64,000 bases of DNA from Modicisalibacter radicis (GCF_900961225.1 NZ_CAAHFN010000098.1:152378-216377); one strand, 5' to 3'. Positions 43,331 through 51,974 are shown, numbered from the stretch's first letter. The notes: generated from the sequence alone by a model not told the origin. Program-made: numbers and translations.

Positions 43331-46300
43331 TTTCCGCCTCCCTTGACCGCGTCGTGCACGGGTTTGAGCAGTCGATCGGCCAACTGGGCGAAGCCGTCGG
43401 GCCGGTGGCGGTTGGCCTCGACCAGGGCGCGGAAGTTCGGCCAGCGGTGGGCGAGATAGGGGTTGCGGTCGACTTCGCCAGCGTTGTAGCCGTCGCCCTC
43501 GTAGAGCTTGCGAGCGGCCTGCCAGGCGTCGTGATCCGGCGCGACCTCATCCGGGGTATCGTGGGGGCCAAGCTTGCTCAGCCAGACGAAGGCGCTACCG
43601 ATGGCCAGCGGCAGCGGCTCGCGCATGCCGGCCTGCCAGGCAGCGATCAGCTCGTGCAGGTGAGCGCGGGCCTGCCCGGGCTCCAGCGGTGGCAGGGTCA
43701 CGTGGCCGGCCTTGGAAAGCAGCCGGGTGGTCAGCGGCTCGTCTTGCAAGTGACCTGACAAGTGCGCCACCCAGGGCCGCAAGAGGTGGTGCCAGTGGTA
43801 CTTGCTGTTCTTGATCAGGCTGCTGGTGGAAAGCAGCAGACGGCAACGGTTGCCGTCGTCGCCCCGGCGCAACTCGTCCAGCCAATCCTCGAGCAGCAGC
43901 CCCGGCGCCACTTCAAGGCCGATCGGCTCCGGCTCGCCGACGGCATGCGGCCACTCCTCGAGTGCCTGTTCGTAGGCCTCGAACAGCTCGTCCATCGGCT
44001 CGATGAGCGTCTCGCGCATACGGTTGCCGAACGCGCCCATCGCCAGCACGCCCTGGCCCTCCAGGCGGTCCAGCGTGGCGCGCATGGCCGGCTCGCGGGG
44101 CTCGCCCCGGTCGATGGCGCGGCGCTGGGCCTGGATCAGCAGGTCCTGCAGTTGCCAGTTGCCCAGGCCATCCAGGGCGAACGGTTCGTGGTCCAGGCTG
44201 GTGAGGTCCTCCCGGTCGAGGAACACCTTGAGCCGGGTGTTGAAGAAGGCCCGGGCCGGGTCGCGCAGGAAATTGCCGAGCTGGACCAGCGTGAGCGGGC
44301 CCTCCTGGGTGAATTCGCCGAGTTCGCCGCTCTCGGCCAGCGGGGTTGCCTCGCCGTGCACGGCATGCCACTCGTGGGCATGGGTGAACAGCCGCCGGTC
44401 GGCGATGCGGCGTGCCGCCTGCTGGCTGGCGTCGGGGAAATAGGCGCGGCTGAACGGTTGTAGCGGGTGCACGGTGGTCAGGGCGCTCAACAGCGTTTCG
44501 TCGTTCCCGGAGTGCCAGCCGGCCGCGAGGTGGTCGCGCAGCTGGCCGACCAGCACCGAGGGCGGCTTCTCGGCATTGTCGACGATGCTGCGGCCCACCC
44601 AACTGACGTAGAACTGGTCGCGGGCCGAGAGCAGCGCCTCGAGAAACAGGTAGCGGTCGTCCTCGCGTCGCGAGCGGTCGCCGGGGCGGTAGTCGCCGTT
44701 CATCAGGTCGAAGTCCATCGGCGGGTGGCTGCGCGGGTAGTCGCCATCGTTCATGCCCAGCAGGCAGACCCGCTTGAACGGGATGGCGCGCATCGGCATC
44801 AGCGTGGCGAAGTTGACCGCGCCGGCCATGAAACGTTGCGACAGGCTGTGCTCGTCGATCTGGCCGAGCCAATGTTCGCGCACCACCGACAGCGGCAGGT
44901 CGCGGGTCAGCCCGGCTTCCTCGGCGCTCTCCTGCCAGTCCTGCAGGGCCTGTTCGAGCTGCGTGAGCATCAGGCTGTCCCGGGCGTCGTCGCCGCTGAA
45001 GCTCTCCTCGAGCAGCCGTCTCAGACGCTGGACCCAACCGTCGACGTCGGTGGGTTCGCGTAGCGCGTGCCACTGGCGCTCGAGGGTTTCCAGCAGGCTG
45101 GCCAGCGGCCCGGCGAGCTGTGCTTCCAGGCCGCCGATGTCGTCGTACGGCTCGATGTCCCGCCAGGGGCCGTCAGCAGCCTCGCCCACGGTGTAACCGA
45201 GCAGCAGCCGGCGCAGGCCGAAGGCCCAGGTGTTCTGTTCCATGCCGTCGGGCAGGTCGAGGCTCGCCCGCTGCTCGCCATGCAGGCCCCAGCGGATGCC
45301 GGCGCCCTCGATCCATCGGCGCAGGGTCGGCAGGTCGTTTTCGTCGATGCCGAAGCGCTCGCGCAGTGCCGGCACGTCGATCAGATCGAGCAGCTCGCTC
45401 ACCGACAGGCGCAGCTCAGGAAGGCGCAGCAGGGTTTCCAGGGCGATCAGCAGCGGCAGACGGTGGCGGCTGCCCTGGTCGGAGAGGGTATAGGGGATGA
45501 AGCGCGGGTCGTCGCGTTCCTGCCGGCCCTGATCGCAGTCATGGCCATGGCGGCTGCGTTGATACTGGCCGAACACGGCCTGAATGTGCGGCGCGTACTG
45601 GTCGATGTCCGGCACCATGACGATGATGTCCCGCGGGCGCAGCTCGGGATCGTCGTTGAACGCGGCGAGCAGCTGATCGTGGAGGATCTCGACCTCGCGC
45701 TGGGGGCTGTGGGCGACATGAAAGACGATCGAGTCGTCGCGCCGGGCATTTACCGCCGGCCAGGTCTCGCGGGTCTCGTGGGGCGGGCGCAGTTCGCGGA
45801 TGTCGTCCTGCAATTGATTGAGCAGGCGTTGCTCGCCACGGCTGTCGACGAACGGCTCGAACAGGTCGATGCGCAGCGCCTCGGCGGCGAACAGTCCCGC
45901 GTACTGCTGGCTGTCGTCGTGCTCGTCGAGCAGCCGCAGGTAGTCGCGGCCCTGCTTGCCCCAGGCGGCGAGCAGCGGCTGGGCGTGCAGATGCAGGCCG
46001 GCCTCGCCGTCGCCGTCCCCGAGCACGTCGAGGCGTGCCGGCATCCCCGGCTTGCGGCGCTGGCGATAGCGTTCGGCACGCAGCAGGTCCTTGTGTTCGA
46101 TGATGTCGGCCCAGTAGTGCTGGCAGGGGTTGTGCACGCACAGCACCACCTGACAGCAACGCGCGATGACCGCCAGCGCCTCGAGCGCCTGCTGGGGCAA
46201 CGACGAGATTCCGAAGACCATCACCCGGCGCGGCAGCCCGGGCGGAGGAGCGCCGCTAACGAGCGACTCGGCGGCGTCGAGGAAGCGGCGATGGACCCGC

Positions 46301-46956
46301 GCCCGGCTGGACTCGACGCCGCCGTCGCCGACATCCTCGACGAGCGCTCGCCACAGGGCCGGCTGCCAGCACTGGCTCTCGTCCAAGGGCCGGGCTTCGC
46401 CGCGGGCGGTGATCAGCACGTCCTCGCCACGGCTCCAGGCGTCCAGCCAGTCGGCGCGGTAGACCTGGTACTGGTCGAACAGGTCGGCCAGGCGCTCGGC
46501 GAGCTGGTGATGCTTGCGCAGGTCGTCGTCGCCGTCGAGGAACTGGCGCAGCGGGGCGAAGACTTCGCGTCCCATCAGCTCCGGCAGCAGGCGCAGCAGG
46601 CGCCACAGCAGCCGCGACTTGTCGAACGGCGACGAGACCGGCACGGCGTCGGGGTCGCTCTCGACATGGGTGAGCACAGCGCGGTAGGCCTGCCACAAGA
46701 AGCGTGCCGGCAGGGCGATGTTCAACGAGGCGGCGATACCCGAGCCGCCGGTGCCATCGTCGCGCTCATCGGCGGCCAGGGCCAGTTTCATCCATTGGGC
46801 GATGCCGTTGCTCTGGACCAGGATCGTCTCGTTTTCCAGCGGCGCGAGCGGATGACGTTTCATCCACTCCACGGCCACGCCGCGCAGGTCCTCCAGGCGG
46901 TTGCCGTGGATGGCCATGAAGCCGGGCTGGAGGGCAGGTGACGAAGCGAGGGGCAT
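43327..46956 (-). CDS. recC: Exodeoxyribonuclease V gamma subunit (RecC)
   Basis: RecC is the scaffold and chi-recognition subunit of RecBCD. The N terminus shows the usual IHGNRLEDLRG and ILVQSNGIAQWMKL, and further typical stretches are VMVFGISSLPQQALEAL, RDIIVMVPDIDQYAPHIQAVF, VCLLGMNDGDYPRSHPP and LFLEALLSARDQFYVSW. It keeps the inactivated helicase and nuclease folds of the family. At 1209 residues it is slightly longer than E. coli RecC (1122). I start at MPLASS, preceded by AGGAT. It heads the recC-recB-recD operon, and its stop overlaps the recB ATG by four bases. Confidence 0.94.
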   Translation of the reverse strand: MPLASSPALQPGFMAIHGNRLEDLRGVAVEWMKRHPLAPLENETILVQSNGIAQWMKLALAADERDDGTGGSGIAASLNIALPARFLWQAYRAVLTHVESDPDAVPVSSPFDKSRLLWRLLRLLPELMGREVFAPLRQFLDGDDDLRKHHQLAERLADLFDQYQVYRADWLDAWSRGEDVLITARGEARPLDESQCWQPALWRALVEDVGDGGVESSRARVHRRFLDAAESLVSGAPPPGLPRRVMVFGISSLPQQALEALAVIARCCQVVLCVHNPCQHYWADIIEHKDLLRAERYRQRRKPGMPARLDVLGDGDGEAGLHLHAQPLLAAWGKQGRDYLRLLDEHDDSQQYAGLFAAEALRIDLFEPFVDSRGEQRLLNQLQDDIRELRPPHETRETWPAVNARRDDSIVFHVAHSPQREVEILHDQLLAAFNDDPELRPRDIIVMVPDIDQYAPHIQAVFGQYQRSRHGHDCDQGRQERDDPRFIPYTLSDQGSRHRLPLLIALETLLRLPELRLSVSELLDLIDVPALRERFGIDENDLPTLRRWIEGAGIRWGLHGEQRASLDLPDGMEQNTWAFGLRRLLLGYTVGEAADGPWRDIEPYDDIGGLEAQLAGPLASLLETLERQWHALREPTDVDGWVQRLRRLLEESFSGDDARDSLMLTQLEQALQDWQESAEEAGLTRDLPLSVVREHWLGQIDEHSLSQRFMAGAVNFATLMPMRAIPFKRVCLLGMNDGDYPRSHPPMDFDLMNGDYRPGDRSRREDDRYLFLEALLSARDQFYVSWVGRSIVDNAEKPPSVLVGQLRDHLAAGWHSGNDETLLSALTTVHPLQPFSRAYFPDASQQAARRIADRRLFTHAHEWHAVHGEATPLAESGELGEFTQEGPLTLVQLGNFLRDPARAFFNTRLKVFLDREDLTSLDHEPFALDGLGNWQLQDLLIQAQRRAIDRGEPREPAMRATLDRLEGQGVLAMGAFGNRMRETLIEPMDELFEAYEQALEEWPHAVGEPEPIGLEVAPGLLLEDWLDELRRGDDGNRCRLLLSTSSLIKNSKYHWHHLLRPWVAHLSGHLQDEPLTTRLLSKAGHVTLPPLEPGQARAHLHELIAAWQAGMREPLPLAIGSAFVWLSKLGPHDTPDEVAPDHDAWQAARKLYEGDGYNAGEVDRNPYLAHRWPNFRALVEANRHRPDGFAQLADRLLKPVHDAVKGGGK

Positions 46957-47062
46957 GGCGATCCTGCATGACTGGATAAATGAGCAGGGTAATGGTGCCC
47001 CAGCGAGCGGCGAGAGCAAAGCGGAGAAGCATGTTATCGTAACCCGAACGGAGGTATCGACG

Positions 47063-47307
47063 ATGAACCGAGCCTTTGATATCGATGCACTACGCGCTGT
47101 GGCCGGAATCGAATGACGCAGTTTCGCGCGGGCGGTTGTGGAGTTCGGACGGTCGCGATCAGCATGCAGCTCAAAAAGCTTGAGCAGCAGGCGGGCACTC
47201 AACTCTTTGTCTGAAAAGGGAGAGGTCTGGTTCCGACCGAAGCCGGCGAGGCTCTGGCCGTCTATGCCCGCCGGATCGTCGCCCTCAATGGCGAGGCCGC
47301 ACGGGTA
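47063..47307 (+). pseudogene. Decayed LysR-family regulator (N-terminal HTH remnant)
   Basis: An ATG with GGAGG nearby begins MNRAFDIDALRAVAGIE and stops at TGA. Homology then continues in shifted frames: SFARAVVEFGRS, SMQLKKLEQQAGTQLFV, a further TGA, and KGRGLVPTEAGEALAVYARR. Together these are a LysR winged HTH broken by at least two frameshifts and two stop codons, and the effector domain is missing. The end runs into the TPP riboswitch, so a rearrangement probably joined the two. Confidence 0.75.
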
Positions 47308-47337
47308 TGTCACAGGGTAACGTTTGCTATGCTCCTC

Positions 47338-47460
47338 AATACTGGGGGTGTCCCGTCAAGGGGCTGAGATACTGTTGGCCCATCTGCCGTGATGGCAACG
47401 CGCAGCGCAGTGACCCTTTGAACCTGATCCGGAGCATGCCGGCGAAGGGACGGGAACGCC
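47338..47460 (+). ncRNA. TPP riboswitch (THI element)
   Basis: Conserved pieces appear in order: GGGGGTG, GGGGCTGAGATAC, GACCCTTTGAACCTGATC, CGGAGCATGCCGGCGAAGGGA. The CUGAGA and ACCU-GAUC boxes that bind the pyrimidine and pyrophosphate of thiamin pyrophosphate are intact. The element ends about 40 bases before a NUDIX gene and should turn down that transcript when TPP is abundant. Typical downstream genes (thiC and others) are missing here. Confidence 0.9.
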
Positions 47461-47497
47461 GCGCGCTCCTTTGCCGGCCTCAAGAGGCGAGGCTGCC

Positions 47498-47965
47498 ATG
47501 CCGACAACCACCGCAGACCCTTTTCCCGACACGCCTGCGCGACCCATCGCAGCGGCAATCGCGGCGGTGATACGCCACGGCCAAGTGCTGCTGGTCCAAA
47601 GGGCCAATCCGCCGGATGCCGGACAATGGGGATTTCCGGGTGGCAAGATCGAAGCGGGTGAGACGATCTCCGATGCCGCATTGCGCGAATTGCTGGAGGA
47701 AACAGGCGTGGCGGCCGAGGCGCTGTGCGTCTTCACCGCCGTAGATGCTTATGAGCGGGACGAAAGTGGAGGGCTGTGCCGGCACTTTATCCTGATCGCC
47801 GTGCTGTGCCGCTGGACCGCCGGGGAGCCGATCGCCGGCGACGATGCGCTGGAAGCGCGATGGGTCCAACTCGCCGATCTCGACGGGCCCGACCTCGCAC
47901 TGAGCCTCGACGTCTCGGGCGTGGCGCGGCAGGCGGCGGACCTGGTGCGCGAGTTGCGGGCATGA
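47498..47965 (+). CDS. NUDIX hydrolase under TPP riboswitch control
   Basis: This 155-residue NUDIX protein has a complete box starting at Gly49 (GGKIEAGETISDAALRELLEETGV region, with the metal-binding RE..EE residues). NUDIX enzymes cleave nucleoside-diphosphate-linked or pyrophosphate compounds. Its place directly behind a TPP riboswitch suggests a role in thiamin metabolism, for example hydrolysis of a thiamin or hydroxymethylpyrimidine pyrophosphate or salvage of a damaged intermediate; this is inference. The stop overlaps the ATG of a thiD-like fragment (ATGA), so the two were probably once part of one thiamin operon. Confidence 0.85.
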   Translation: MPTTTADPFPDTPARPIAAAIAAVIRHGQVLLVQRANPPDAGQWGFPGGKIEAGETISDAALRELLEETGVAAEALCVFTAVDAYERDESGGLCRHFILIAVLCRWTAGEPIAGDDALEARWVQLADLDGPDLALSLDVSGVARQAADLVRELRA

Positions 47966-48105
47966 TCGGAATGATCCCCAACGCCCGGATTGCCGAAACG
48001 GTTGTGGATCGTCTACGTCACCATACGGCGCGCAACATCATGCTCGACCCGGTTACGGTGGCTAAGAGTGGGCACGCCCTGCTCGATGATGCGACCGCCG
48101 CGTGA
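47962..48105 (+). pseudogene. Internal fragment of thiD-like HMP(-P) kinase
   Basis: The 47-codon frame reads MIGMIPNARIAETVVDRLRH, then NIMLDPVTVAKSGHALLDDA and a stop. This matches the middle of ThiD, where the family has KIGML, VLDPVMVA and SG..LL motifs; the first ~100 residues and the C-terminal ~120 residues are missing. It overlaps the NUDIX stop by four bases. It is either a relic of a deleted thiD or a reduced domain still translated by coupling; I favour a relic. Confidence 0.75.
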
Positions 48106-48130
48106 ACCGATTGCGATCAAGGAAACGACC

Positions 48131-49015
48131 ATGATAGCAGGTAAACCGATAGGCTTTATCGGGCTCGGCACGATGGGCACTCCCATGGCACTGAACCTCG
48201 CCAAGGCCGGCACACCGCTCTTCGTCTGGAACCGGACGCCGGACCGTTGCGCCTCACTGGCGCAGGCCGGAGCCGGTGTTGCATCTGACCTGGACGACCT
48301 TTTCGCCCGTTGCGGCACCGTCCTCCTGATGCTGGAGAACGATATTGCCACGGATGCGGTACTGGGGCGTGGCACGACCAGCTTTGCCAGGCGTGTGGAG
48401 AAACGATGCATAGTCTCGATGGGCACGGTGTCGGCGGAGTATTCCCGGCAGCTCTCGGAGGATATCCGAGCGTCCGGCGGTCGCTATGTCGAAGCCCCGG
48501 TGTCAGGCTCGCGCAAACCGGCGGAGGCGGGACAGCTCGTTGGCATGCTCGCCGGCAATGCCGTAGACCTCGACCTTCTGCGCCCGCTTCTCGCTCCGAT
48601 CTGCAAGCAGGTCTTCGACTGCGGCGAGGTCCCCGGCGCGCTACATATGAAGCTAGCGGTAAACACGTTTCTGATTACCATGGTGACCGGGCTCGCCGAA
48701 GCCGGGCATTTCGCGGCGCGGCACGATCTCGACATGGTCCGCTTCGCGGAAATCCTGAACGCCGGACCGATGGCCAGCGATGTCTCGAAGATGAAGATCG
48801 AAAAACTCCGCCATCGCGATTTCGCGCGGCAGGCCGGGATCTCCGACGTGCTGAAAAACAGCCGGCTGGTGATCGAGGCGGCGAGGGCGGCAGGCATGGC
48901 GTTTCCGTTGATGAAGGTCTGCGAGGCACTCTACGCGGAAACGGAAGCCATGGGCTGCGCAGAGGAAGACATGATCGCCGTCGTGCGGGCATTCGAAGCG
49001 CGTACGCTCCGCTGA
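48131..49015 (+). CDS. 3-hydroxyisobutyrate dehydrogenase-family NAD(P) oxidoreductase
   Basis: This 294-residue beta-hydroxyacid dehydrogenase has the Rossmann motif GFIGLGTMGTPMA at the N terminus, the substrate loop EAPVSGSRKPAEAGQL, and the catalytic Lys in HMKLAVNTFLITM. AAGGA is 7 bases before the ATG. It probably oxidises a small beta-hydroxyacid or reduces the semialdehyde. It lies among gene fragments, has slightly different codon use from the recBCD region, and is not obviously linked to its neighbours, so it may have arrived by transfer. Confidence 0.88.
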   Translation: MIAGKPIGFIGLGTMGTPMALNLAKAGTPLFVWNRTPDRCASLAQAGAGVASDLDDLFARCGTVLLMLENDIATDAVLGRGTTSFARRVEKRCIVSMGTVSAEYSRQLSEDIRASGGRYVEAPVSGSRKPAEAGQLVGMLAGNAVDLDLLRPLLAPICKQVFDCGEVPGALHMKLAVNTFLITMVTGLAEAGHFAARHDLDMVRFAEILNAGPMASDVSKMKIEKLRHRDFARQAGISDVLKNSRLVIEAARAAGMAFPLMKVCEALYAETEAMGCAEEDMIAVVRAFEARTLR

Positions 49016-49117
49016 CTGTGTATCGTCCAATCATATAAGGAAGGTTCGGCCATATAATTCGATCCCGGTCGATCCGTTAAAGAGCACATTTCAAAACACT
49101 GATAGCGCGGATGTCGG

Positions 49118-49252
49118 GTAGGTTGAAGCAAGGGTCTTTCGCCAAGGCCGGAAAGTGATCCATTTCCATTCCGGCATTTCCGTCATCCATGGCGGTCAGA
49201 TGGCGAAAGTAGCGTCCGGGGAAGGGGTTACAGCGCCCTTGCGAAAACCTGC
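49118..49252. repeat. 135-bp palindromic repeat, second member of the recB-repeat family
   Basis: Arms GTAGGTTGAAGCAAGGG and CCCTTGCGAAAACCTGC mark the ends. Reading inward, AGGGTCTTT and AAAGTAGCGTCC..GGTTACAGCGCCC match the recB element read on its minus strand (AGGGTCTTT and AAAGTAGCGCCC..GGTTCACAGCGCCC). This copy has a longer middle with its own GCCGGAA/TTCCGGC hairpin. It fills the gap between two convergent genes and could serve as their terminator. Confidence 0.75.
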
Positions 49253-49284
49253 CCCGGCTGCAGCACTCGGTTGTGAAATGCGTT

Positions 49285-50544
49285 CTAAGTCCCTGAGAAA
49301 CGGCGGAGCCAGATTTCCGCGCGCTCCTTGTCGCGTGCCTCATAGGTCGCAAAAGCGTCTGCCAGGTCGCCTGTTGCCGCCAGATCGCGATCTTCACCGA
49401 TCTCGGTCAGCCGCATCGTGTACCATGCGGTCATGCCGCCCTCTGGAGCTTCGGTGAATCTTGGAAAGGCCGGCTCGGCCATTTGTCGCGCTTGCCAGAG
49501 TTTGGGCAGTGACGGCTCTAGGGCAAGCGCCCGAGCCATGCCAACGAGGTCGATCGCTCCGCTGGCCACAGCCTCCTCAGCCTGGCTCAGTGTCTTGAAC
49601 CCGCCTGTCGCCATCAAGGGTTTTGTCGTCACCGCGCGGGCGCGCTTGGTGAAATCGACGAAGTAAGGTCCCTTGCCGCCGCGGTCAGAAGCGGACCGGG
49701 TGCCTGGAAAGTACGTTCCACCACTGATATCGATCAGGTCGAGTTCAGTCTCGTCCAACGCGGCGATCACCGACAATGCGCCTTCGGCGTCGAGCCCACC
49801 TTCCAACTGGTCTGAAGAATTGAGCTTCAAGCCAACGGGGAAATCCGGCCCGACGGCCGCGCGCACCGCCTCCACGACCTCGAGCAAAAGCCGCATCCGC
49901 CCGGCGATGGAACCGCCATAGTCATCGGTGCGCCGGTTGAACAGAGGTGATAGGAACTGGCTAATCAGGAACCCATGCGCCGCATGAAGTTCGACCCCAT
50001 CGAAACCCGCGTCCCGAGCCAGCCGCGCCGTTCGCGCGAACTCGAAGGGCAATGTCGCTATCTCGTCCCGCGACAGCTCAGCGCAGATCAAGCCGGGCAG
50101 GTTGAGTGCGCTTGGCCCTTTGGGTGCGCTGGTCGGCGGGTAGGCCAAGGCACCGGCGTGACCAAGCTGGAGCCATAGCTGGGCACCCTGTGTGGCGCCG
50201 GCACGAGCAAGCGCCCTGAACCGTTCCAGATCGGCGTTGTCGTCGAGTACGAGGTTTCCCGGCTTCTCGGCATATTTGCCGCTGCCCTGAACTTCTCCGA
50301 CAATCGCTAGGGCCACGCCGCCCTCGGCCCACCGCTGATACAATCTGATCTGTGCTTGTGTAGGATGTCCGGTCCCATCGCCCAGGGAGTCAGACATTGC
50401 CGCCTTCACAAGGCGATTCCGCAATACGATGCCGCAAGGCAGCAGCAGTGGCTCGAATAAAACACTGTGGCGGTTGCCACTCTTGGTGTGGCGCAAAAAC
50501 AGTTTCCTCTTTATGGGCTTTCTCTGCCCTTTCTGCCCCAGCAT
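49285..50544 (-). CDS. Old-yellow-enzyme-family NADH:flavin oxidoreductase
   Basis: This FMN-dependent oxidoreductase of the OYE family has visible core motifs: LFEPLLLPCGIVLRNRLVKAA at the start of the barrel, the LQLGHAGALA strand, GFDGVELHAAHGFLISQFLS, FNRRTDDYGGSIAGRMR, and ATGGFKTLSQAEEAV with GAIDLVGMARAL at the phosphate site. The start is unclear: homologues begin just before LFEPL, but there is no ATG there. The nearest ATG is 50544 (MLGQKG), giving 419 residues with a ~30-residue extension. The frame continues upstream into an epimerase-like fragment. Confidence 0.83.
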   Translation of the reverse strand: MLGQKGQRKPIKRKLFLRHTKSGNRHSVLFEPLLLPCGIVLRNRLVKAAMSDSLGDGTGHPTQAQIRLYQRWAEGGVALAIVGEVQGSGKYAEKPGNLVLDDNADLERFRALARAGATQGAQLWLQLGHAGALAYPPTSAPKGPSALNLPGLICAELSRDEIATLPFEFARTARLARDAGFDGVELHAAHGFLISQFLSPLFNRRTDDYGGSIAGRMRLLLEVVEAVRAAVGPDFPVGLKLNSSDQLEGGLDAEGALSVIAALDETELDLIDISGGTYFPGTRSASDRGGKGPYFVDFTKRARAVTTKPLMATGGFKTLSQAEEAVASGAIDLVGMARALALEPSLPKLWQARQMAEPAFPRFTEAPEGGMTAWYTMRLTEIGEDRDLAATGDLADAFATYEARDKERAEIWLRRFSGT

Positions 50545-50685
50545 GTCAGGTCTTTCCAGTAGATCGCAATAGGCGCGAGCGAGATCAGACCGGTGTATTA
50601 TTGGCCAACGTGTATCGGGACTTCCCCAAATTTCAATCGCGCGCCCAAGAACTCCCGTCCTCCTGCAAGTTGGCAACCGAGCCAT
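50545..50685 (-). pseudogene. NAD-dependent epimerase/dehydratase fragment fused in frame to the OYE gene
   Basis: The codons upstream of the OYE gene read IEIWGSPDTRWPIIHRSDLA and then RAYCDLLERPDM, which resembles the segment near the C-terminal third of extended SDR epimerases (W-x-x-I/V-H-x-D-D-L-A). Only this piece is present. It is in the same frame as the OYE gene, so the junction may have created a chimeric N terminus. Confidence 0.55.
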
Positions 50686-50750
50686 CCTTCAGCCATGCCA
50701 TCCTGGGAAAATTCACGGTGGGTTGGTGTGGTCTCCGAAAGCGGTGCGGG

Positions 50751-50889
50751 GCGCATGATCATCGCGACACGCAACCGGCTGACCCATGCCTGCCTGGGCA
50801 TCGACGACGCTACCGTCTGGAGCATCATCCGAGACGACATCCCCAAGCTCCTTGCGTCGCTGACAGCCTTGAAACAGCGGCATGACTAG
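50751..50889 (+). pseudogene. HepT-like (DUF86) C-terminal fragment
   Basis: The frame reads MIIATRNRLTHACLGIDDAT, then VWSIIRDDIPKLLASLTAL before the stop. The R-N-x-x-x-H motif (RNRLTH) and the GID..VW..I..D.P.LL pattern are those of HepT toxins of HepT-MntA pairs. The N-terminal helices are missing and no MntA nucleotidyltransferase is adjacent, so this is a remnant. Confidence 0.6.
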
Positions 50890-50961
50890 CCACCGAAAGG
50901 CTTCGATAGCATCGCTGAGATAGTTGCTCCTCGCGGATCACGTAGCCATAGTGGCAGCGTT

Positions 50962-51915
50962 CTAACCCAGTACCTTGCCCTTGCACCAGTAGCCCATGCT
51001 GGTGATGTAGCGCTTGGGCAGCCCGCACTCGTTGACCAGATAGCGACGAACGCTCCGCGCCACCTTGGTTTCCGCGGCAATCCAGGCGTAGAAGGGGGCG
51101 CTGTCGTCGACGGTCGCGGCTTCCCAGAACAGGCCTTCGCCCCGCGTCTCTTCGTCGGTGTCGGCACTGGCGGGCTGGCCGCCCAGGGCACGGATTTCCC
51201 GAGCAAGGTCGAGTTCGCGTACCGCGTTCAGCAGCCGCTCGCCGTGGGTGCAGCCGGGGGCGGCATCGCGCGGCAGCCAGCGTACCTGGGCGCCGGGCGC
51301 CAATGCCTGCTCATCGCCGCCCTTCGGCACCTCGACCAGCGCTTCCACCCGCGGGCGGTCGGAACGCGCGGCGAGTTCTTCCAGGATCCCGGCGGCCGCC
51401 GGCAGGGCGGTCTCGTCGGCGACGATGAGGACCCGGCGCACGCTCCGCGGCGGCTTCCACTCGAAACCCACCGCGGCGGCGTCCGTGCCGGCTGCCGGGG
51501 CGGTCATCGCCAGGCGGTCGCCGGGGCGGGCCTGCATCGCCCAGCGCGAGGCGGGGCCGTTGTCGCCGTGGAGCACGAACTCGACGTCGACCTCGGCGCG
51601 GGCCGGGCGCAGTTCGCGGATGGTGTAGGTACGCATCGGCGGACGCTGGGCATCGGGCAGGGCGCGGAAAGCACCATACCAGTCGTGCTCGTGCAGTTTG
51701 GCGATCTCGAACAGCGCGTCGAGCCCGCCTTGGGCGCTGGCTTCGCTGCCGGCATCAGGGCTGGGGAAGAACAGCTTGATGCGCTGATCCGGTGCATGGG
51801 TGGCCATCTGGCCGACCTCCGGCCCGGTGAAGGTGAACCTGACCAGCGAGGGGCTGACCGAGGTACGCCGGGAGAGGGTGATATCGAAGATTCGGTAGCT
51901 TTGCTGTGCGGCCAT
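50962..51915 (-). CDS. Siderophore-interacting protein (ferric-siderophore reductase, ViuB/YqjH-like)
   Basis: This 317-residue cytoplasmic flavoprotein reduces ferric siderophores to release iron. The FAD-binding segment MRTYTIRELRP, the FVLHGDNGPASRWA strand and the NAD(P) side with VLIVADETALPAAAGILEEL are typical, as is the C-terminal YLVNECGLPKRYITSMGYWCKGK ending (its Trp and Lys are conserved). I begin at MAAQQSY; the frame runs a little further upstream into the operator. An iron-responsive site overlaps the promoter region. Confidence 0.92.
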   Translation of the reverse strand: MAAQQSYRIFDITLSRRTSVSPSLVRFTFTGPEVGQMATHAPDQRIKLFFPSPDAGSEASAQGGLDALFEIAKLHEHDWYGAFRALPDAQRPPMRTYTIRELRPARAEVDVEFVLHGDNGPASRWAMQARPGDRLAMTAPAAGTDAAAVGFEWKPPRSVRRVLIVADETALPAAAGILEELAARSDRPRVEALVEVPKGGDEQALAPGAQVRWLPRDAAPGCTHGERLLNAVRELDLAREIRALGGQPASADTDEETRGEGLFWEAATVDDSAPFYAWIAAETKVARSVRRYLVNECGLPKRYITSMGYWCKGKVLG

Positions 51916-51944
51916 GGCGTGTTCCCCCCGTTGCGATCGGGAGA

Positions 51945-51974
51945 GGTTATCACCCTTGATAACCATTCTCAATT
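51945..51974 (-). promoter_or_regulatory. Fur-box-like operator
   Basis: Read on the minus strand, AATTGAGAATGGTTATCA resembles the classical Fur 19-mer built from GATAAT units, and it overlaps an exact dyad GGTTATCA/TGATAACC with a 4-base centre (51945-51964). It lies 30 bases upstream of the siderophore-interacting protein start. Iron repression is the natural inference. Confidence 0.7.

Noticed and set aside
36936..46956. Anti-phage defence island centred on recBCD
   Set aside because: recC-recB-recD is a housekeeping repair operon here; no restriction, CBASS, retron, toxin-antitoxin or similar genes are complete nearby.
50593..50889. A complete HepT toxin gene of 98 codons
   Set aside because: Only the last ~45 codons show HepT features; the first half has no homology to the family and no MntA partner is adjacent, so it is annotated as a fragment.
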